A DNA stretch of 64,000 bases, from the NCBI GenBank assembly GCA_013791955.1, contig VMSW01000007.1, forward strand, positions 62,001 through 126,000. Direction: 5' to 3'. Under the pieces are notes generated by a model that saw nothing but the letters and a program-made list of their open reading frames with translations, was not told the origin of the DNA and did no database searches. Shown in pieces: positions 34,227-44,791 of the stretch. The stretch is from Propionicimonas sp. (lineage in GTDB: Bacteria > Actinomycetota > Actinomycetes > Propionibacteriales > Propionibacteriaceae). Made by a program: the position numbers and the translations under genes. The first letter of the stretch is position 1, and every line of letters starts with the position of its first letter.

Positions 34227-35222
34227 ATGATCACGAAACTGCCAAAGGCAATGGTGGTGTTGGTGGCGGTGGCCGCCTTGGGGCTGACGGCCTGCGCCCC
34301 GGCGGTGCCGGTCGTGACACCGACTGCGCCTGCCACTCCGACCGCCACCGGCAAAGCTAGCGCCGACGCTACGGGGGCGGTCAGCCAGGAGACCACCTTC
34401 GCGGTGATTGGTGACTACGGCATGAAAAACAGCCATGAAGCAGCGGTTGCCCGCTTGGTCGCGAAGTGGAAGCCTGCCTACATCATCGCCACCGGTGATG
34501 ACTACTACCGCCCGGCCGGCGGCACCGGGAGCAAGCGATACGACCGATCGACCGGCGCCTACTACTGCAAGTGGTTGGCCGATGTGACCACTACCGGCAC
34601 CAAATGCCCAACGGGGAAAGCTGAGGTCAACGCCTTCTTCCCTGCGTTAGGCAACCACGACTACAGCGATGCCAAGCCGGGGCCATCGACCTATCTGCGC
34701 TACTTCCGGCTACCTGGTGCCGGGTTAGTCAACAGTTCCGGAAATGAGCGGTACTACGACTACGTCCAAGGGCCGGTGCACTTCTTCGTCCTCAACTCCA
34801 ACTCCCAGGAACCAGACGGCACCAGCAGCACTTCGCGGCAGGCGGCGTGGCTGAAAGCCCAGCTCGCCAAATCAACGTCGGCGTGGAATGTCGTCTACGA
34901 CCACCATCCGCCCTATTCCTCCGACCGCGATCACGGCTCGACCAAGAAGATGCGCTGGCCGTTTGCGAAGTGGGGCGCCGACGTGGTCCTCTCGGGGCAC
35001 TCCCACACCTACGAGCGGGTGCTACGCGGTGGCGTGGTCTACTTCGTCAACGGGCTCGGCGGTGCGGCGCGCTACTCGTTTGGCAAGAAACTGCGCGGCA
35101 GCGCCGTCCGGTATGCGGCCAACTGGGGCGCGCAGAAGGTCACGGTAACGGAGACGAAGCTGCGCTTCGACTTCTACTCCGTCTCGGGCAAGCGAATCGA
35201 CAGCTACACCTTGAAGCGCTGA
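34227..35222 (+). CDS. Metallophosphoesterase lipoprotein (purple acid phosphatase-like)
   Basis: A 331-residue exported phosphatase. The N-terminus has a hydrophobic signal ending in the lipobox LTAC (about residue 22), then a Thr/Pro/Ala linker. Metal-binding motifs of calcineurin-like phosphoesterases are in order: AVIGDYG, IATGDDYY, LGNHDY, VYDHHPPY and SGHSHTYER. The core is close to eukaryotic tartrate-resistant acid phosphatases. It probably hydrolyses organic phosphate on the cell surface. It stands alone between the toxin-antitoxin pair and the convergent purL. Confidence 0.87.
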   Translation: MITKLPKAMVVLVAVAALGLTACAPAVPVVTPTAPATPTATGKASADATGAVSQETTFAVIGDYGMKNSHEAAVARLVAKWKPAYIIATGDDYYRPAGGTGSKRYDRSTGAYYCKWLADVTTTGTKCPTGKAEVNAFFPALGNHDYSDAKPGPSTYLRYFRLPGAGLVNSSGNERYYDYVQGPVHFFVLNSNSQEPDGTSSTSRQAAWLKAQLAKSTSAWNVVYDHHPPYSSDRDHGSTKKMRWPFAKWGADVVLSGHSHTYERVLRGGVVYFVNGLGGAARYSFGKKLRGSAVRYAANWGAQKVTVTETKLRFDFYSVSGKRIDSYTLKR

Positions 35223-35233
35223 CTCCGCAGCGC

Positions 35234-38200
35234 TCAGCCCACCCAGACTCTGGCATTACGGAACATCCGCAGCCACGGGCTCGGCTCGCCCACCGGCGCT
35301 GAGGTCCAGGAAAGCTGCGCATTTCGATGGACGCGCTCGGGGTGCGGCATCATCGCGGTGAAGCGGCCGTCGCCGGTGGTGACGGCGGTGAGGCCGTCCG
35401 GGGAACCGTTCGGGTTGGCCGGGTAGGTGGTTGCCGGGTTGCCAGCGGCGTCAATGAAGCGCACTGAGCGCACCACGGCGGACTGATCGCCGCGGACGGA
35501 GAAGTCGGCGAAGCCCTCACCGTGAGCGACCGCCACCGGGAGCCGACTGCCAGCCATGCCGGCGAAGAAGATCGACGGTGACTCCAGCACCTCCACCTGG
35601 GAAAGCCGGCCCTCGAACTGCTCAGACCGGTTGCGGGTGAATCGTGGCCAGGATTCGGCGCCGGGAATGATGTCGGCCAGCGCAGCGAACATCTGGCAGC
35701 CGTTGCAGATGCCCAAGCCGAAAGTGTCTTCGCGGGCGAAGAACGCCGAGAAGGATTCGGTCAGTGCTGGGTTGAAAAGGATCGAGCGCGCCCAACCTTC
35801 ACCGGCGCCGAGGGTGTCGCCGTAGGAGAAGCCGCCGCCAGCCACCAAGCCGACCGCGTCGCCCAGTTCGAAGCGGCCCGATTGCAGGTCGGTCATGTGC
35901 ACGTCGTAGGCCTCAAAGCCAGCCTGGGCGAAGGCGTAGGCCGTCTCGACGTGGCTGTTGACGCCCTGCTCGCGCAGGATCGCGACCTTCGGTCGAGCCC
36001 CGCTGGAAAGGTAGGGCGCGGCAATGTCATGGGTCGGTTCGAAAGTGGGGGCGACCACCAAGCCGGGGGTGTCCGCACCGAAGGCGGCATGTTCTTCGTC
36101 GGCGCATTCTGGGTTGTCGCGCAGGGCGGCGATTCGCCAGGAGACCTCATCCCAGGCCTGGGCCAGGTCACGCAGGTCTTCGTCCAGCAGCCCGGCAATC
36201 CGAACCCGGCGGCCTTCAATCGTCCGCCCGACCACTGAGCTGAGCTCGCCCAAACCGTGGGCGGCCAGCACCGCCAGGACGCGCTCGGCGTCGGCGTCAG
36301 CCACCCCGAGGACGACGCCAAGCTCCTCAGCGAACAACGCCTGGATGCTCGCCGCGTCCAGCTCTATTCCGGTGGCCCCAGCGAAAGCCATCTCGGTTGC
36401 TGCGGCCCAAAGACCGCCGTCGGAGCGGTCGTGGTAGGCGGTGACCAGGTGTTCGGCGCGCAGTTGGCTGAGCGCTCCAGCTAGGGCCACCAGCCTGCTC
36501 GGGTCGTCCAGGTCGGGCACCACATCACCGAACTGGTTGGTCACCTGGGCCAACATCGAGCCGCCGAGCCGGTTCAGCCCAGCGCCCAAATCAACCAACA
36601 CCAGCGTCGAACCGGTGGCCAGCTGGGGTGTCCAGGTGTCGGCCACGGAATCCAGGGACGCGAAAGCTGAGACCACCAGCGAAACCGGTGAAGTCACCTG
36701 CTTGGCGACGCCAGTCGCATCGGTCCAGCGGGTGCGCATCGAAAGGGAGTCTTTGCCCACCGGTACCGAGATGCCCAGCGCTGGACAAAGCTCCATCGCC
36801 ACGGCAGCGACCGTGTCATAAAGGGCGGCATCTTCGCCGGGCTCGCCGCAGGCGGCCATCCAGTTGCACGACAGCTTCACCCCGTTCAGCGTGACCGGCG
36901 CGGCCAGCAGGTTCGTGATCGCTTCGCCAACCGCCATCCGTCCCGAGGCCGGTGCGTCCACGCTGGCCAGCGGCATCCGCTCGCCAGAGGCCATTGCCTG
37001 CCCGGCCAGTCCGGTGTAATCGCTCAGGGTCACCGCCACGTCGGCCACTGGCACCTGCCAGGGCCCGACCATTTGGTCGCGGTGATTCAGGCCGCCCACC
37101 GACCGATCACCGATGGTGATCAGGAACCGCTTGGACGCCACGCTCGGATGCCGCAGCACGGCGTAGGCGGCCTCGCGGACGTCCAGGTCGTCCAGGTTCA
37201 GCGGCGGCGCACTCCAAGTGACGTGGCTGACCTCACGGCACATTTTCGGCGGTTTGCCGAGCAGCACTTCCATTGGCATATCGATTGGCCGGTCATCGGT
37301 CATGCCGTCGACGCTGGTTGGTGCCAGCACCAACTGGCCATCGTCTTGGGCGACACCGACCACGGCGAAGGGGCAGCGCTCGCGCTCGCACAGGGCAGCG
37401 AAGCGGGGCAGCGATTCTGGGGCGATGGCCAGCACGTAGCGCTCCTGGCTCTCGTTGCACCAGATCTCCTTTGGGGCCAGGCCGGATTCCTCCACTGGCA
37501 CCGCCGATAGGTCGAAGCGGGCGCCGAGGCCAGCACCGTCCACCAACTCGGGGAAGGCGTTGGAGAGCCCACCGGCACCCACATCATGGATGGACAGAAT
37601 CGGGTTGTCTTCGCCGGAGTTGCAGCAGTGGTTGATGACCTCTTGGGCGCGGCGCTGGATCTCGGGGTTGCCGCGCTGGACCGAATCGAAGTCGAGTTCG
37701 GCCGCGTTCGCCCCCGATGCCATGGACGAGGCTGCGCCGCCGCCCATACCGATGCGCATGCCCGGGCCACCGAGCTGAATCAGCAGGGTGCCGGCCGGGT
37801 AGGCGATCTTGTGGGTTTGGCTAGCGCTGATGGCACCCAGGCCGCCAGCGCTCATGATCGGCTTGTGGTAGCCGCGGCGCACCCCGGCCACGGTCTGTTC
37901 GTAGACCCGGAAGAAGCCGCCCAGGCCCGGGCGGCCGAACTCGTTGTTGAAGGCGGCAGCGCCGAGCGGGCCGGTGGTCATGATTTCCAGCGGGGCAGCG
38001 ATGTGGGCTGGGGCGCCGTAGGTCTCGCGTTCCCACGGCTCGTCGGTGCCGGGCAGGTGCAGATTGGAAACCGCGAAACCGGTCAGGCCAGCTTTAGGGG
38101 CCGAACCTCGCCCGGTGGCACCCTCGTCGCGGATCTCGCCGCCAGCTCCGGTGGCGGCGCCGGGGAAGGGGCTGATGGCGGTGGGGTGGTTGTGGGTTTC

Positions 38201-39112
38201 CACCTTCATCAGGACGTGGGCCACCTCAGGGCGGGCGGTGTAGCGACTGGGGCCGTCCGCGGATTCGGGGGCCCAGCGGGTGATTTCGCCGCCCTCCATG
38301 ATTGAGGAGTTGTCGGAGTAGGCCACCACGGTGCCAGCTCCGGAGACGGCCTCGGTGTAGCGGATCATCGCGAACAATGAGGAGTCTTTGGCTTCGCCGT
38401 CGACGACGAACTCGGCGTTGAAGATCTTGTGCCGACAGTGTTCGGAGTTGGCTTGGGCGAACATCATCAGTTCGGTGTCGGTGGGGTTGCGGTCGAGCCC
38501 GGTGAAGGCGTCGACTAGGTAGTCGATTTCGTCGTCCGATAGCGCTAGGCCGAAGCTGATGTTGGCCTCAGTAATCGCCTCCCGGCCGCGACCGAGGACG
38601 TCGACGTGGGCCATCGGTTCGGCGACGCGCTCGTTGAACAGTGCCGCTGAGGCCGGGACTGTGGCGAAGACCGACTCGGTCATCCGGTCGTGCAGCGCGG
38701 TGGCGCAGGCGTCCCACTCTGCTTCGGTCAGCGGTGCGGCGCTGGCCAGGGTGTATTCGGTGACCCGCTCGACTCGCCGAATCGGCACCCCGCAGCTGTG
38801 GGCGATGTCAGTGGCCTTGGACGCCCACGGCGACAGAGTGCCCAAGCGGGGGGCGACGATGATGGTGGCGGTGGTTGCCCCAGTGGCTGCCGCGCCGGCC
38901 GCTGGGCCGTAGGTGAGTAGGCGGTCGACGGTTTCGGTGGTGGCCGCGTCGAGCTGATCGGAGCTGGCCACCCAATGCCAATACCGGGCCGAGACGGCGC
39001 TGACGCCGGGCACTGCGGCGCTGAGTCGTTTTGTCAGCGCGGTGGTGCGGAACGGCGATAGGGCATTGCCGCCCCCAAAACTGGTCAGTACGAACGCGTG
39101 CGACGCAGGCAA
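35234..39112 (-). CDS. purL: Phosphoribosylformylglycinamidine synthase, full-length fused form
   Basis: A 1,292-residue enzyme converting FGAR to FGAM with glutamine and ATP. It combines a short N-terminal PurS-like domain, a linker, two AIRS-like synthase halves ([20 protein letters not shown], then [20 protein letters not shown] near residue 300), and a C-terminal class I glutaminase with the nucleophile in [11 protein letters not shown] and the His/Glu pair in PHPERVHR. This large form is typical of proteobacteria and eukaryotes; many actinobacteria instead use separate PurS, PurQ and PurL. The gene is convergent with the phosphatase gene, with 11 bases between them. Confidence 0.96.
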   Translation of the reverse strand: MPASHAFVLTSFGGGNALSPFRTTALTKRLSAAVPGVSAVSARYWHWVASSDQLDAATTETVDRLLTYGPAAGAAATGATTATIIVAPRLGTLSPWASKATDIAHSCGVPIRRVERVTEYTLASAAPLTEAEWDACATALHDRMTESVFATVPASAALFNERVAEPMAHVDVLGRGREAITEANISFGLALSDDEIDYLVDAFTGLDRNPTDTELMMFAQANSEHCRHKIFNAEFVVDGEAKDSSLFAMIRYTEAVSGAGTVVAYSDNSSIMEGGEITRWAPESADGPSRYTARPEVAHVLMKVETHNHPTAISPFPGAATGAGGEIRDEGATGRGSAPKAGLTGFAVSNLHLPGTDEPWERETYGAPAHIAAPLEIMTTGPLGAAAFNNEFGRPGLGGFFRVYEQTVAGVRRGYHKPIMSAGGLGAISASQTHKIAYPAGTLLIQLGGPGMRIGMGGGAASSMASGANAAELDFDSVQRGNPEIQRRAQEVINHCCNSGEDNPILSIHDVGAGGLSNAFPELVDGAGLGARFDLSAVPVEESGLAPKEIWCNESQERYVLAIAPESLPRFAALCERERCPFAVVGVAQDDGQLVLAPTSVDGMTDDRPIDMPMEVLLGKPPKMCREVSHVTWSAPPLNLDDLDVREAAYAVLRHPSVASKRFLITIGDRSVGGLNHRDQMVGPWQVPVADVAVTLSDYTGLAGQAMASGERMPLASVDAPASGRMAVGEAITNLLAAPVTLNGVKLSCNWMAACGEPGEDAALYDTVAAVAMELCPALGISVPVGKDSLSMRTRWTDATGVAKQVTSPVSLVVSAFASLDSVADTWTPQLATGSTLVLVDLGAGLNRLGGSMLAQVTNQFGDVVPDLDDPSRLVALAGALSQLRAEHLVTAYHDRSDGGLWAAATEMAFAGATGIELDAASIQALFAEELGVVLGVADADAERVLAVLAAHGLGELSSVVGRTIEGRRVRIAGLLDEDLRDLAQAWDEVSWRIAALRDNPECADEEHAAFGADTPGLVVAPTFEPTHDIAAPYLSSGARPKVAILREQGVNSHVETAYAFAQAGFEAYDVHMTDLQSGRFELGDAVGLVAGGGFSYGDTLGAGEGWARSILFNPALTESFSAFFAREDTFGLGICNGCQMFAALADIIPGAESWPRFTRNRSEQFEGRLSQVEVLESPSIFFAGMAGSRLPVAVAHGEGFADFSVRGDQSAVVRSVRFIDAAGNPATTYPANPNGSPDGLTAVTTGDGRFTAMMPHPERVHRNAQLSWTSAPVGEPSPWLRMFRNARVWVG

Positions 39113-39199
39113 GGGGAGCCTTTCGAATCAGCTGGGATGGGCAGCGCCACAAGGTTATCGCGGTGCGGCTTGCCCTTCGGCCCGTAGCCCAGGGTTGGG

Positions 39200-42100
39200 C
39201 TAGGCGTGGACGGCGACTGCGTGCTCTCGGATTTCGTCGAGAATCACCACGATTCCGTCGACCTCGGGGTCGCTGAAGAGGTATTCCGGTCCGGTCGGTG
39301 CCTGGTCGGTGAAAGGAGACTCGTAGAGCCGCGCGGGAGCCATCGTGCCGGTGGCCGTCAGGTGCGCGATGATCAAATTCAGGAAGTCGAGTTGTCGGGC
39401 GGTGTAGTTCGCGTTGTGGAGGTAGCCCGCAAACGCTTCGGCGGCAGCGGCTCTATCCAGCCCCACCAATGAGCGGACGAACAGGCCGAGGCCATGGGAC
39501 TGCTGGGCGGCGAGCTGCACCTCTTCCCGGCTGCCTACCCCGGCTTCCACCAGAAGGTTCTCCAGAGAGGTCAGATCAACTCGGGTGAGTTGCTTGTTGC
39601 GACGAAGCTTCTGGAGGGCGATCAGGTCGTCATGTTTGGCGAGCCAGTCACGGGCTTTGGCCCGGAACCGCTCCACGTTGATGCCGATGCTGACTCCGGG
39701 TAGCACGACCCCAACGACTTCGCCCAACTCGTCGGTGAAGTCGGCATAGACGACGTGCCTGTCGGCCTTGTCGGCGAATCGAACCAAACCGCGGAGCTGG
39801 AGCCGCGCCGATTCCAGCATCATGAGCGGGAGGTCTACCCACCATTCGTCGGTATCGAGCTGTGCGAGCAGCGCCGACTGGGCGGCGACCGCCGGAATCG
39901 TGGTTTTAGTGAGCAGGTTGGCGACGATCACCTGCACCTTGACCCGTAGCCGGTCGATGGTTGGCTGGTCGTCGTTGAGCGTGGCCAGTTGGAGTTGGAG
40001 CACCAGCAGGTCGAAACGCTTGGCGAGCTCGTCGTCGTCACGGACCGCCGAGGGCAGGTCGGCCAGGAACTCGGCGACCTCAGCGGCACTCTCGGGGGTT
40101 AACTGCTTCCAGTGTTCGGGAGCCGACCACTTCTCGACCCACTCACGCCTGGCCCGCACCAGGAAGTTCTGTTGCGGCATGCCCAACACAATGCGGTGGA
40201 GATCGGCGGTCACGGAATCTCGCAGGGCTGGCTCTGTCTGGTCGGCGTCCAAGCTCGCAACTAGAGCTAGCCGGGCCTCGAATAGTCGTTGGGACAGCGG
40301 TTTGCTCACCGACCCTTCGACGCCAGCGTCTGGTTGAGAGAAGTACTCGAGGTTTCCGCAGAAGTCGAAGACGAAGAAGTCGGTCTTATCGGCGTCGGGG
40401 CCGAACAACTCCGGACGGAGTCGCGTGCCGCGTCCGATCATCTGCCAGAACTTGGTGCGGGAGTAAACGGGCTTGAAGAACACCAGATTGCATACCTCGG
40501 GAATGTCGATGCCGGTGTCGAGCATGTCCACCGAGATTGCGATGTCAGGTTGCTTGGTTGGTGTGCTGAAGTCGTCGATCAGTGATTGGGCGTAGCTGAT
40601 GGCGTGGGTGATCACTCGGGCGCTCTGCCCGCCGAGCCAGGGGTAGTTCGCGTCGAAGCGCTCGCTGATGAACCTGGCGTGATCCTGATTGCGTGCGAAG
40701 ACGATGGTCTTGCCGATGCGATCGCCGCCATCAACCCGGTAGCCGCGGGTCATCAGGACCTCGAGCACCTTGTCGACGGTGTCGGCGTTGAACAGGTAGG
40801 AGTTCAGGGCGGCAGCATCGATGGCGTCAGGGATGACCCCATCTTCGTTCCATTCGGCAGCGTCCCAGGCGTCCTTTTCGGCCTCAGTTAGTTCGTTGTA
40901 GTGGACGCCGCGGGTCAGGAACTTCAGCGGAACCGAGACAGCCTGCGGTGGCACCAAGTAGCCCTCTTTGACCGCGTCCTCCAGGGAGTAGCTATCGGTG
41001 GGAACGCCGTCTTCGAGCCCGAACAGGGAGTAGGTGTTGTGGTCCACCTCGTCCTTCGGGGTGGCGGTTAGGCCGATCAGCAGGGAGTCGAACCACTCGA
41101 AGATTCCGCGGTACTTGGCGTAGATGCTGCGGTGGGCTTCATCAATGATCACCAGGTCGAAGTAGCCGGGGCCAAAGACCCGCTGCCCCGATTCGTCGAG
41201 GTTGTCGATCAGCCCGGTCATGGTGGGGTAGGTGGAGACGAAGACTCGGCCGTCGGTGATTTTGTCGGTGACGAGGTTCACGGTGGTGGCGTTGGGAAGG
41301 TGGGCCTTGAAAGCGCCCACTGCCTGGTTTACCAGTGCGACTCGATCGGCGAGGAAGAGCACCCGCTTCACCCAGCCAGCCTTCATTAGCTGCTCGACCA
41401 GGGCGATTGCGGTGCGGGTCTTGCCTGAGCCGGTGGCCATCACCAGCAGAGCGCGACGGCGCCTGGCGGTGTATTCCTCGCCAACCCGGCGGATGGCGTG
41501 CTGCTGGTAGTGGCGTCCGGCGATCTCATGATTGATCGGGAAGCCAGCCAGCGCCTGGCGGGTGCTTCTGCGAAACACCATGAGCTCGAGTTGGTCTCGG
41601 GTGTGATACCCCAGCACGATCCTGGGTGGGTAGCCGGCCGCGTCGTCCCATAGCCAAAGCTGGTGACCGTTGGTGAAGTAGATCACCGGACGGCGCCCGG
41701 TCATTTGCTCCAGGCAGTCGGCGTAGAGCTTGGCTTGCTGCTGGCCCGCGCCAGCATCTTTCGAGCTGCGCTTCGCCTCGACCACCGCGAGGGGCAGGCC
41801 GTCGGCGCCCCACAAGACGTAATCGGCGTAGCCGCTTCCGTCGCCGGCGGGCATGCCGACGACTGGGTATTCGCGGACGTGTTCGTCGTCGGGTTCCCAA
41901 CCGGCCTCGCGCAGATCGAGGTCGATCAGATCGGTACGAGTCTGGGCTTCGGTGTAGTCGTGGGTGTCGACGAGGACGGTCTTGGTGGCCTGGGCGGCCG
42001 CGACCTGAGCGCGGAGTTCGTCTAGCTGGGCCTGCAGGTTGGCGTTGGCGGCGCGGGCCTCGGCGATCTCAGCGTCCTTGGCGGCAAAGTCAGCTAGCAG

Positions 42101-42574
42101 ACGAGCGAGCTCTTCCGGGTTGGCCTGGCGTTCGGCAGCCGCAGGGACCGGTACTAGCGATCGGTCGAACCGAGCGGTTTTGGGGGTCTTGTCTGGGGTG
42201 GCGGAGAATCGGAAGTAGGCCCAAACGGCCAGGTAGTAGAGCTCTTCGAGCGCGCGCAGGGCGGTCTCTTCGCCGATCGGCCGTTGCTGGTGGACGGCCG
42301 CGTTGCCAGCCTTGCGAATCAGCGTGGCTTTTTGCACGAATACGGGCCCAGTGGTGCGCTGGAATCCTGCGTCGCCGATGAGTGCTGCCAGGTCGTCCCG
42401 GTAGGGCAGGGTTAGCTCGCGGAGGTCGTAGAGCTTGTTGACCAGTAGTTCCAGGGCGCGCCGGGCGTAGAACACCGAGGTGCGGGGGTCAGAGTGACCG
42501 TACGACTCCGCCCGCGCGCAGTCGGCGGCCACATCGGGCCATTCCGCGCTGGCGAAGGCGAAGTTGCTGCTCAC
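39200..42574 (-). CDS. hsdR: Type I restriction enzyme, R (restriction/translocase) subunit
   Basis: A 1,124-residue HsdR. An N-terminal DUF4145-like helical domain (about 1-130, FYARRALELLVNKLYDLREL) and a coiled coil (155-200) precede the PD-ExK nuclease core, YADYVLWGADGLPLAVVEAKR (split across strands, about 248-268). The SF2 translocase has Walker A MATGSGKTRTAIAL near 383, IIDEAHRS, GLTATP and IGRGTRLRPELFG. The C-terminal EcoEI-type domain completes it. It needs HsdM and HsdS, encoded 3.3 kb away on the same strand, to act. A small hairpin (AGCCCA/TGGGCT) overlaps its stop. Confidence 0.93.
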   Translation of the reverse strand: MSSNFAFASAEWPDVAADCARAESYGHSDPRTSVFYARRALELLVNKLYDLRELTLPYRDDLAALIGDAGFQRTTGPVFVQKATLIRKAGNAAVHQQRPIGEETALRALEELYYLAVWAYFRFSATPDKTPKTARFDRSLVPVPAAAERQANPEELARLLADFAAKDAEIAEARAANANLQAQLDELRAQVAAAQATKTVLVDTHDYTEAQTRTDLIDLDLREAGWEPDDEHVREYPVVGMPAGDGSGYADYVLWGADGLPLAVVEAKRSSKDAGAGQQQAKLYADCLEQMTGRRPVIYFTNGHQLWLWDDAAGYPPRIVLGYHTRDQLELMVFRRSTRQALAGFPINHEIAGRHYQQHAIRRVGEEYTARRRRALLVMATGSGKTRTAIALVEQLMKAGWVKRVLFLADRVALVNQAVGAFKAHLPNATTVNLVTDKITDGRVFVSTYPTMTGLIDNLDESGQRVFGPGYFDLVIIDEAHRSIYAKYRGIFEWFDSLLIGLTATPKDEVDHNTYSLFGLEDGVPTDSYSLEDAVKEGYLVPPQAVSVPLKFLTRGVHYNELTEAEKDAWDAAEWNEDGVIPDAIDAAALNSYLFNADTVDKVLEVLMTRGYRVDGGDRIGKTIVFARNQDHARFISERFDANYPWLGGQSARVITHAISYAQSLIDDFSTPTKQPDIAISVDMLDTGIDIPEVCNLVFFKPVYSRTKFWQMIGRGTRLRPELFGPDADKTDFFVFDFCGNLEYFSQPDAGVEGSVSKPLSQRLFEARLALVASLDADQTEPALRDSVTADLHRIVLGMPQQNFLVRARREWVEKWSAPEHWKQLTPESAAEVAEFLADLPSAVRDDDELAKRFDLLVLQLQLATLNDDQPTIDRLRVKVQVIVANLLTKTTIPAVAAQSALLAQLDTDEWWVDLPLMMLESARLQLRGLVRFADKADRHVVYADFTDELGEVVGVVLPGVSIGINVERFRAKARDWLAKHDDLIALQKLRRNKQLTRVDLTSLENLLVEAGVGSREEVQLAAQQSHGLGLFVRSLVGLDRAAAAEAFAGYLHNANYTARQLDFLNLIIAHLTATGTMAPARLYESPFTDQAPTGPEYLFSDPEVDGIVVILDEIREHAVAVHA

Positions 42575-42610
42575 GCGGTTCAGTATTCCGGCTCAAGCCG
42601 ACATTGATGC

Positions 42611-44008
42611 CTAGGGTGGGGAAATGTCCCGGTCCAGATTCCACTGAGCTTCGTCGAAAGCGGTGTGGTTTGGGTCCTTTCCGTATCGGATGGTGCCGTT
42701 GGGGCCGACCCGGTAGTGGTGGCCGGCCGGGGATTGCCAGTGGAAAACGCCCGCAGTTGGTTGTTTGAGGTGCCAATCGCCGTGGGTTTTGGCCCGGTGC
42801 GCTTTGCGGGCCAGCGGCCCAAGGTTGTTGGCCCTGGTCTGTTTGGGTTTGCCTTCTTTGAAGGGTTTGGTGTGGTCGAGGTCCTTGTTGCGGGCTGGGC
42901 GCGCTGAGAAGGGGAACACTTCGACGCGGTCGCGCAGGATGACCTGTTTGCGGATCCGGGCCGGGATTTCGTAGCGGTCGACAGCCAGCTTCTTGAAGGG
43001 TTGCACCACGGGGGTGAGCCGCACCTGGGTGTTACCCAGCAGGAGTTTGAGCATGGCGGCCGGGATCGCCCCGACGCCCTCAACCCGGGCGGTGCCGCGG
43101 CCGGTGAGCAGGGTTTCTTCGGCGACATGAACATAGACGGTTGCTTTGGGTAGGAGGCGTCGATCAGTGGAGCGCACTTTGCCCTTCGACAAGCTCAGGG
43201 AACTTGCCCGATTCCCTGAGCCCACCCAGTTCCCTGAGCCCGTCGAAGGGTCACTCGCGCCAATGCTTTCGAGCAGCAGGAGTTGGGCTCGGGCTGGGGT
43301 GGCGAGGATGCCGACAGCTTTCGCGCGGCGGATCTCTTTGGGGTCCAGGTCGCCTTGGGCGCCGAGGACGTCGGCGATGCGATCAACAGCGGCGTCGAAG
43401 AAGATCGCATCAGCGGTATCAACCCGGGCTGTCAGGAAACCCACCATCGGGTCGTCGGTGGGGTGTTTGCGCACGTAGCGCTGGGCTCGGGCCTGCTCGG
43501 CCAAAGCGGTGACCTTGTCGGCAGCAATACCTGCGATTAGACCACGGGCCAGTTTGAGGACCCGCGCCCAGGGCAGGGTGGCAATCTTGGGCGCCAATTC
43601 GGCATCCAACGCCAAGGATTCTTCAAGCGACAGGTCGTAGCGGGCCACCTCGACCGCGAGTTGGCAAGCCCGAAACACCGGCAGGTGGCCTTTGGTGACT
43701 TGGAACCACAGGTGTGGATGGCGAGCCTTCAGGTTCACCACGTCGCGGATCAGCCAGGTCGCGGCCGCTACCGAAATGCCCTTCAACGCCGCGACTTCTA
43801 GGGGCACGAACTCATCAACCAGCGCAGTACCGTCCGCCCCGATCCGGACTGGACGCGTACCAATCACATCAAACTGAGCATCTTCGGGCCAAGCATTTTC
43901 GGCAGCCAGATCAGCAATCGCGACCGCCTCATCGATCTCGGCCTGAGTGCGAGCATCGATGGCGGCGCGCAACCGTTGCGCTGCACTAACCCCCGATGCG
44001 TCGAACAT
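42611..44008 (-). CDS. DUF222 domain HNH endonuclease
   Basis: A 465-residue protein of the DUF222-HNH family abundant in actinobacteria (13E12-repeat type). The DUF222 part covers about 1-250 (DEAVAIADLAAENAW, LARGLIAGIAADKVTALAEQ); the HNH nuclease is near 385-440 with LRDRVEVFPFSARPARNKDLDH (split), TKPFKEG, and RANNLGPLARKAHRAKTHG. Between them lies a short palindromic element (43182-43250) translated as a Ser/Gly-rich linker. Start is ATG 44008, only seven bases from a perfect -10 box. It sits inside the type I restriction locus; whether it contributes to defence or is a selfish insertion is unknown. Confidence 0.85.
   Translation of the reverse strand: MFDASGVSAAQRLRAAIDARTQAEIDEAVAIADLAAENAWPEDAQFDVIGTRPVRIGADGTALVDEFVPLEVAALKGISVAAATWLIRDVVNLKARHPHLWFQVTKGHLPVFRACQLAVEVARYDLSLEESLALDAELAPKIATLPWARVLKLARGLIAGIAADKVTALAEQARAQRYVRKHPTDDPMVGFLTARVDTADAIFFDAAVDRIADVLGAQGDLDPKEIRRAKAVGILATPARAQLLLLESIGASDPSTGSGNWVGSGNRASSLSLSKGKVRSTDRRLLPKATVYVHVAEETLLTGRGTARVEGVGAIPAAMLKLLLGNTQVRLTPVVQPFKKLAVDRYEIPARIRKQVILRDRVEVFPFSARPARNKDLDHTKPFKEGKPKQTRANNLGPLARKAHRAKTHGDWHLKQPTAGVFHWQSPAGHHYRVGPNGTIRYGKDPNHTAFDEAQWNLDRDISPP
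43182..43250. repeat. Palindromic repeat inside the HNH gene
   Basis: The left arm at 43182-43203 begins CCCTTCGACAAGCTCAGGGA and the right arm at 43229-43250 is its reverse complement with two mismatches in 22; a partial third copy, TTCCCTGAGCCC, lies at 43212-43223. The 69-bp block is in frame. The right arm is identical (reverse-complemented) to a 22-mer in hsdM at 47234-47255. Confidence 0.9.
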
Positions 44009-44015
44009 GTGTTCT

Positions 44016-44044
44016 ATTATAGGTGAGCCGACTGACACTCACAA
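44016..44044 (-). promoter_or_regulatory. Consensus promoter for the HNH gene, apparently leaderless
   Basis: On the reverse strand TTGTGA (44039-44044) and a perfect TATAAT (44016-44021) are separated by 17 bases. The ATG at 44008 lies seven bases beyond the -10 box, so transcription should begin at or next to the start codon, giving a leaderless mRNA. No ribosome-binding sequence is present. Confidence 0.75.
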
Positions 44045-44149
44045 CCGGCCCGGGACCTAAACCAGTGGCTCAGGCAAGCGGGTGTTTCGGAGGCGGTCTT
44101 GGGCTTGGTTCTTCGGTTCCAGCCCTACGATGAGCCTGGGAGGGTACAC

Positions 44150-44791
44150 ATGGTAGATATCTATAACGACGCGTTGCTGAACGTTGCAGACGCGGCGACC
44201 TATATAGCCATGCCCGCCTCGACGCTGGGTTCGTGGCGCAAACATGAAGCCATTCATTCGATTGCACCGGCAGGGCACGGTCTGCCCAACCTTCCCTTCG
44301 TGGCTGTGGTGGAGGCCTTCGTATTGCGGTCCCTGACCGAGGCCGGCTTCCCCGCCAAGCGGGTTCGCGAAGCCGCTGTGGGTGCCCAGAAGTACTTCGA
44401 CGACCCTTACGGCTTGGCCCGGCCTGGGATCGGCCACGACAACGTGGAGATCTTCATCAAGGCCGGTGGTGATGAGTTGTTGCGAGCCCGCGACCGGCAG
44501 CAGGCCATCACCGAAACGGTGACCAACTTCCACGATTTCATCAAGTGGGACGGTCAAGACCCGACTCAGTTGCGGCTACGCCAGTTCGGCGGCTCGGTCA
44601 TTCTCGACCCGCGGTTCGGGTGGGGGCGGCCGGTGATCGAAGGCCTGAACGTGCCGCTGAACGCGATCCTCGAGTTGTGGCACGCGAGGGAGTCGATGCA
44701 GGCCATCGCTGAGGAGTTCGAGATGGAGCGGGATGTGGTGGAGCGGCTGATTCAGGACTATGACCGATCCGCCCAGCGAGCCGCAGCCTAG
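44150..44791 (+). CDS. DUF433 antitoxin (VapB45-like)
   Basis: A 213-residue antitoxin. The N-terminal part (NVADAATYIAMPASTLGSWR) looks like a MerR/helix-turn-helix unit, and the C-terminal 60 residues form the DUF433 domain (GRPVIEGLNVPLNAILELWH, RDVVERLIQDYDRS), which folds as a winged helix. GGGAGGG lies 6 bases before the ATG at 44150; a TTG at 44099 in frame is less likely. It overlaps the toxin gene by 32 bases. Size and gene order recall mycobacterial VapBC45 (from memory). It runs opposite to the surrounding restriction genes. Confidence 0.8.
   Translation: MVDIYNDALLNVADAATYIAMPASTLGSWRKHEAIHSIAPAGHGLPNLPFVAVVEAFVLRSLTEAGFPAKRVREAAVGAQKYFDDPYGLARPGIGHDNVEIFIKAGGDELLRARDRQQAITETVTNFHDFIKWDGQDPTQLRLRQFGGSVILDPRFGWGRPVIEGLNVPLNAILELWHARESMQAIAEEFEMERDVVERLIQDYDRSAQRAAA

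Noticed and set aside
42611-44008. HNH gene as part of an insertion sequence
   Set aside because: No terminal inverted repeats or target duplications were found at its borders; it has its own promoter and a normal DUF222-HNH layout.
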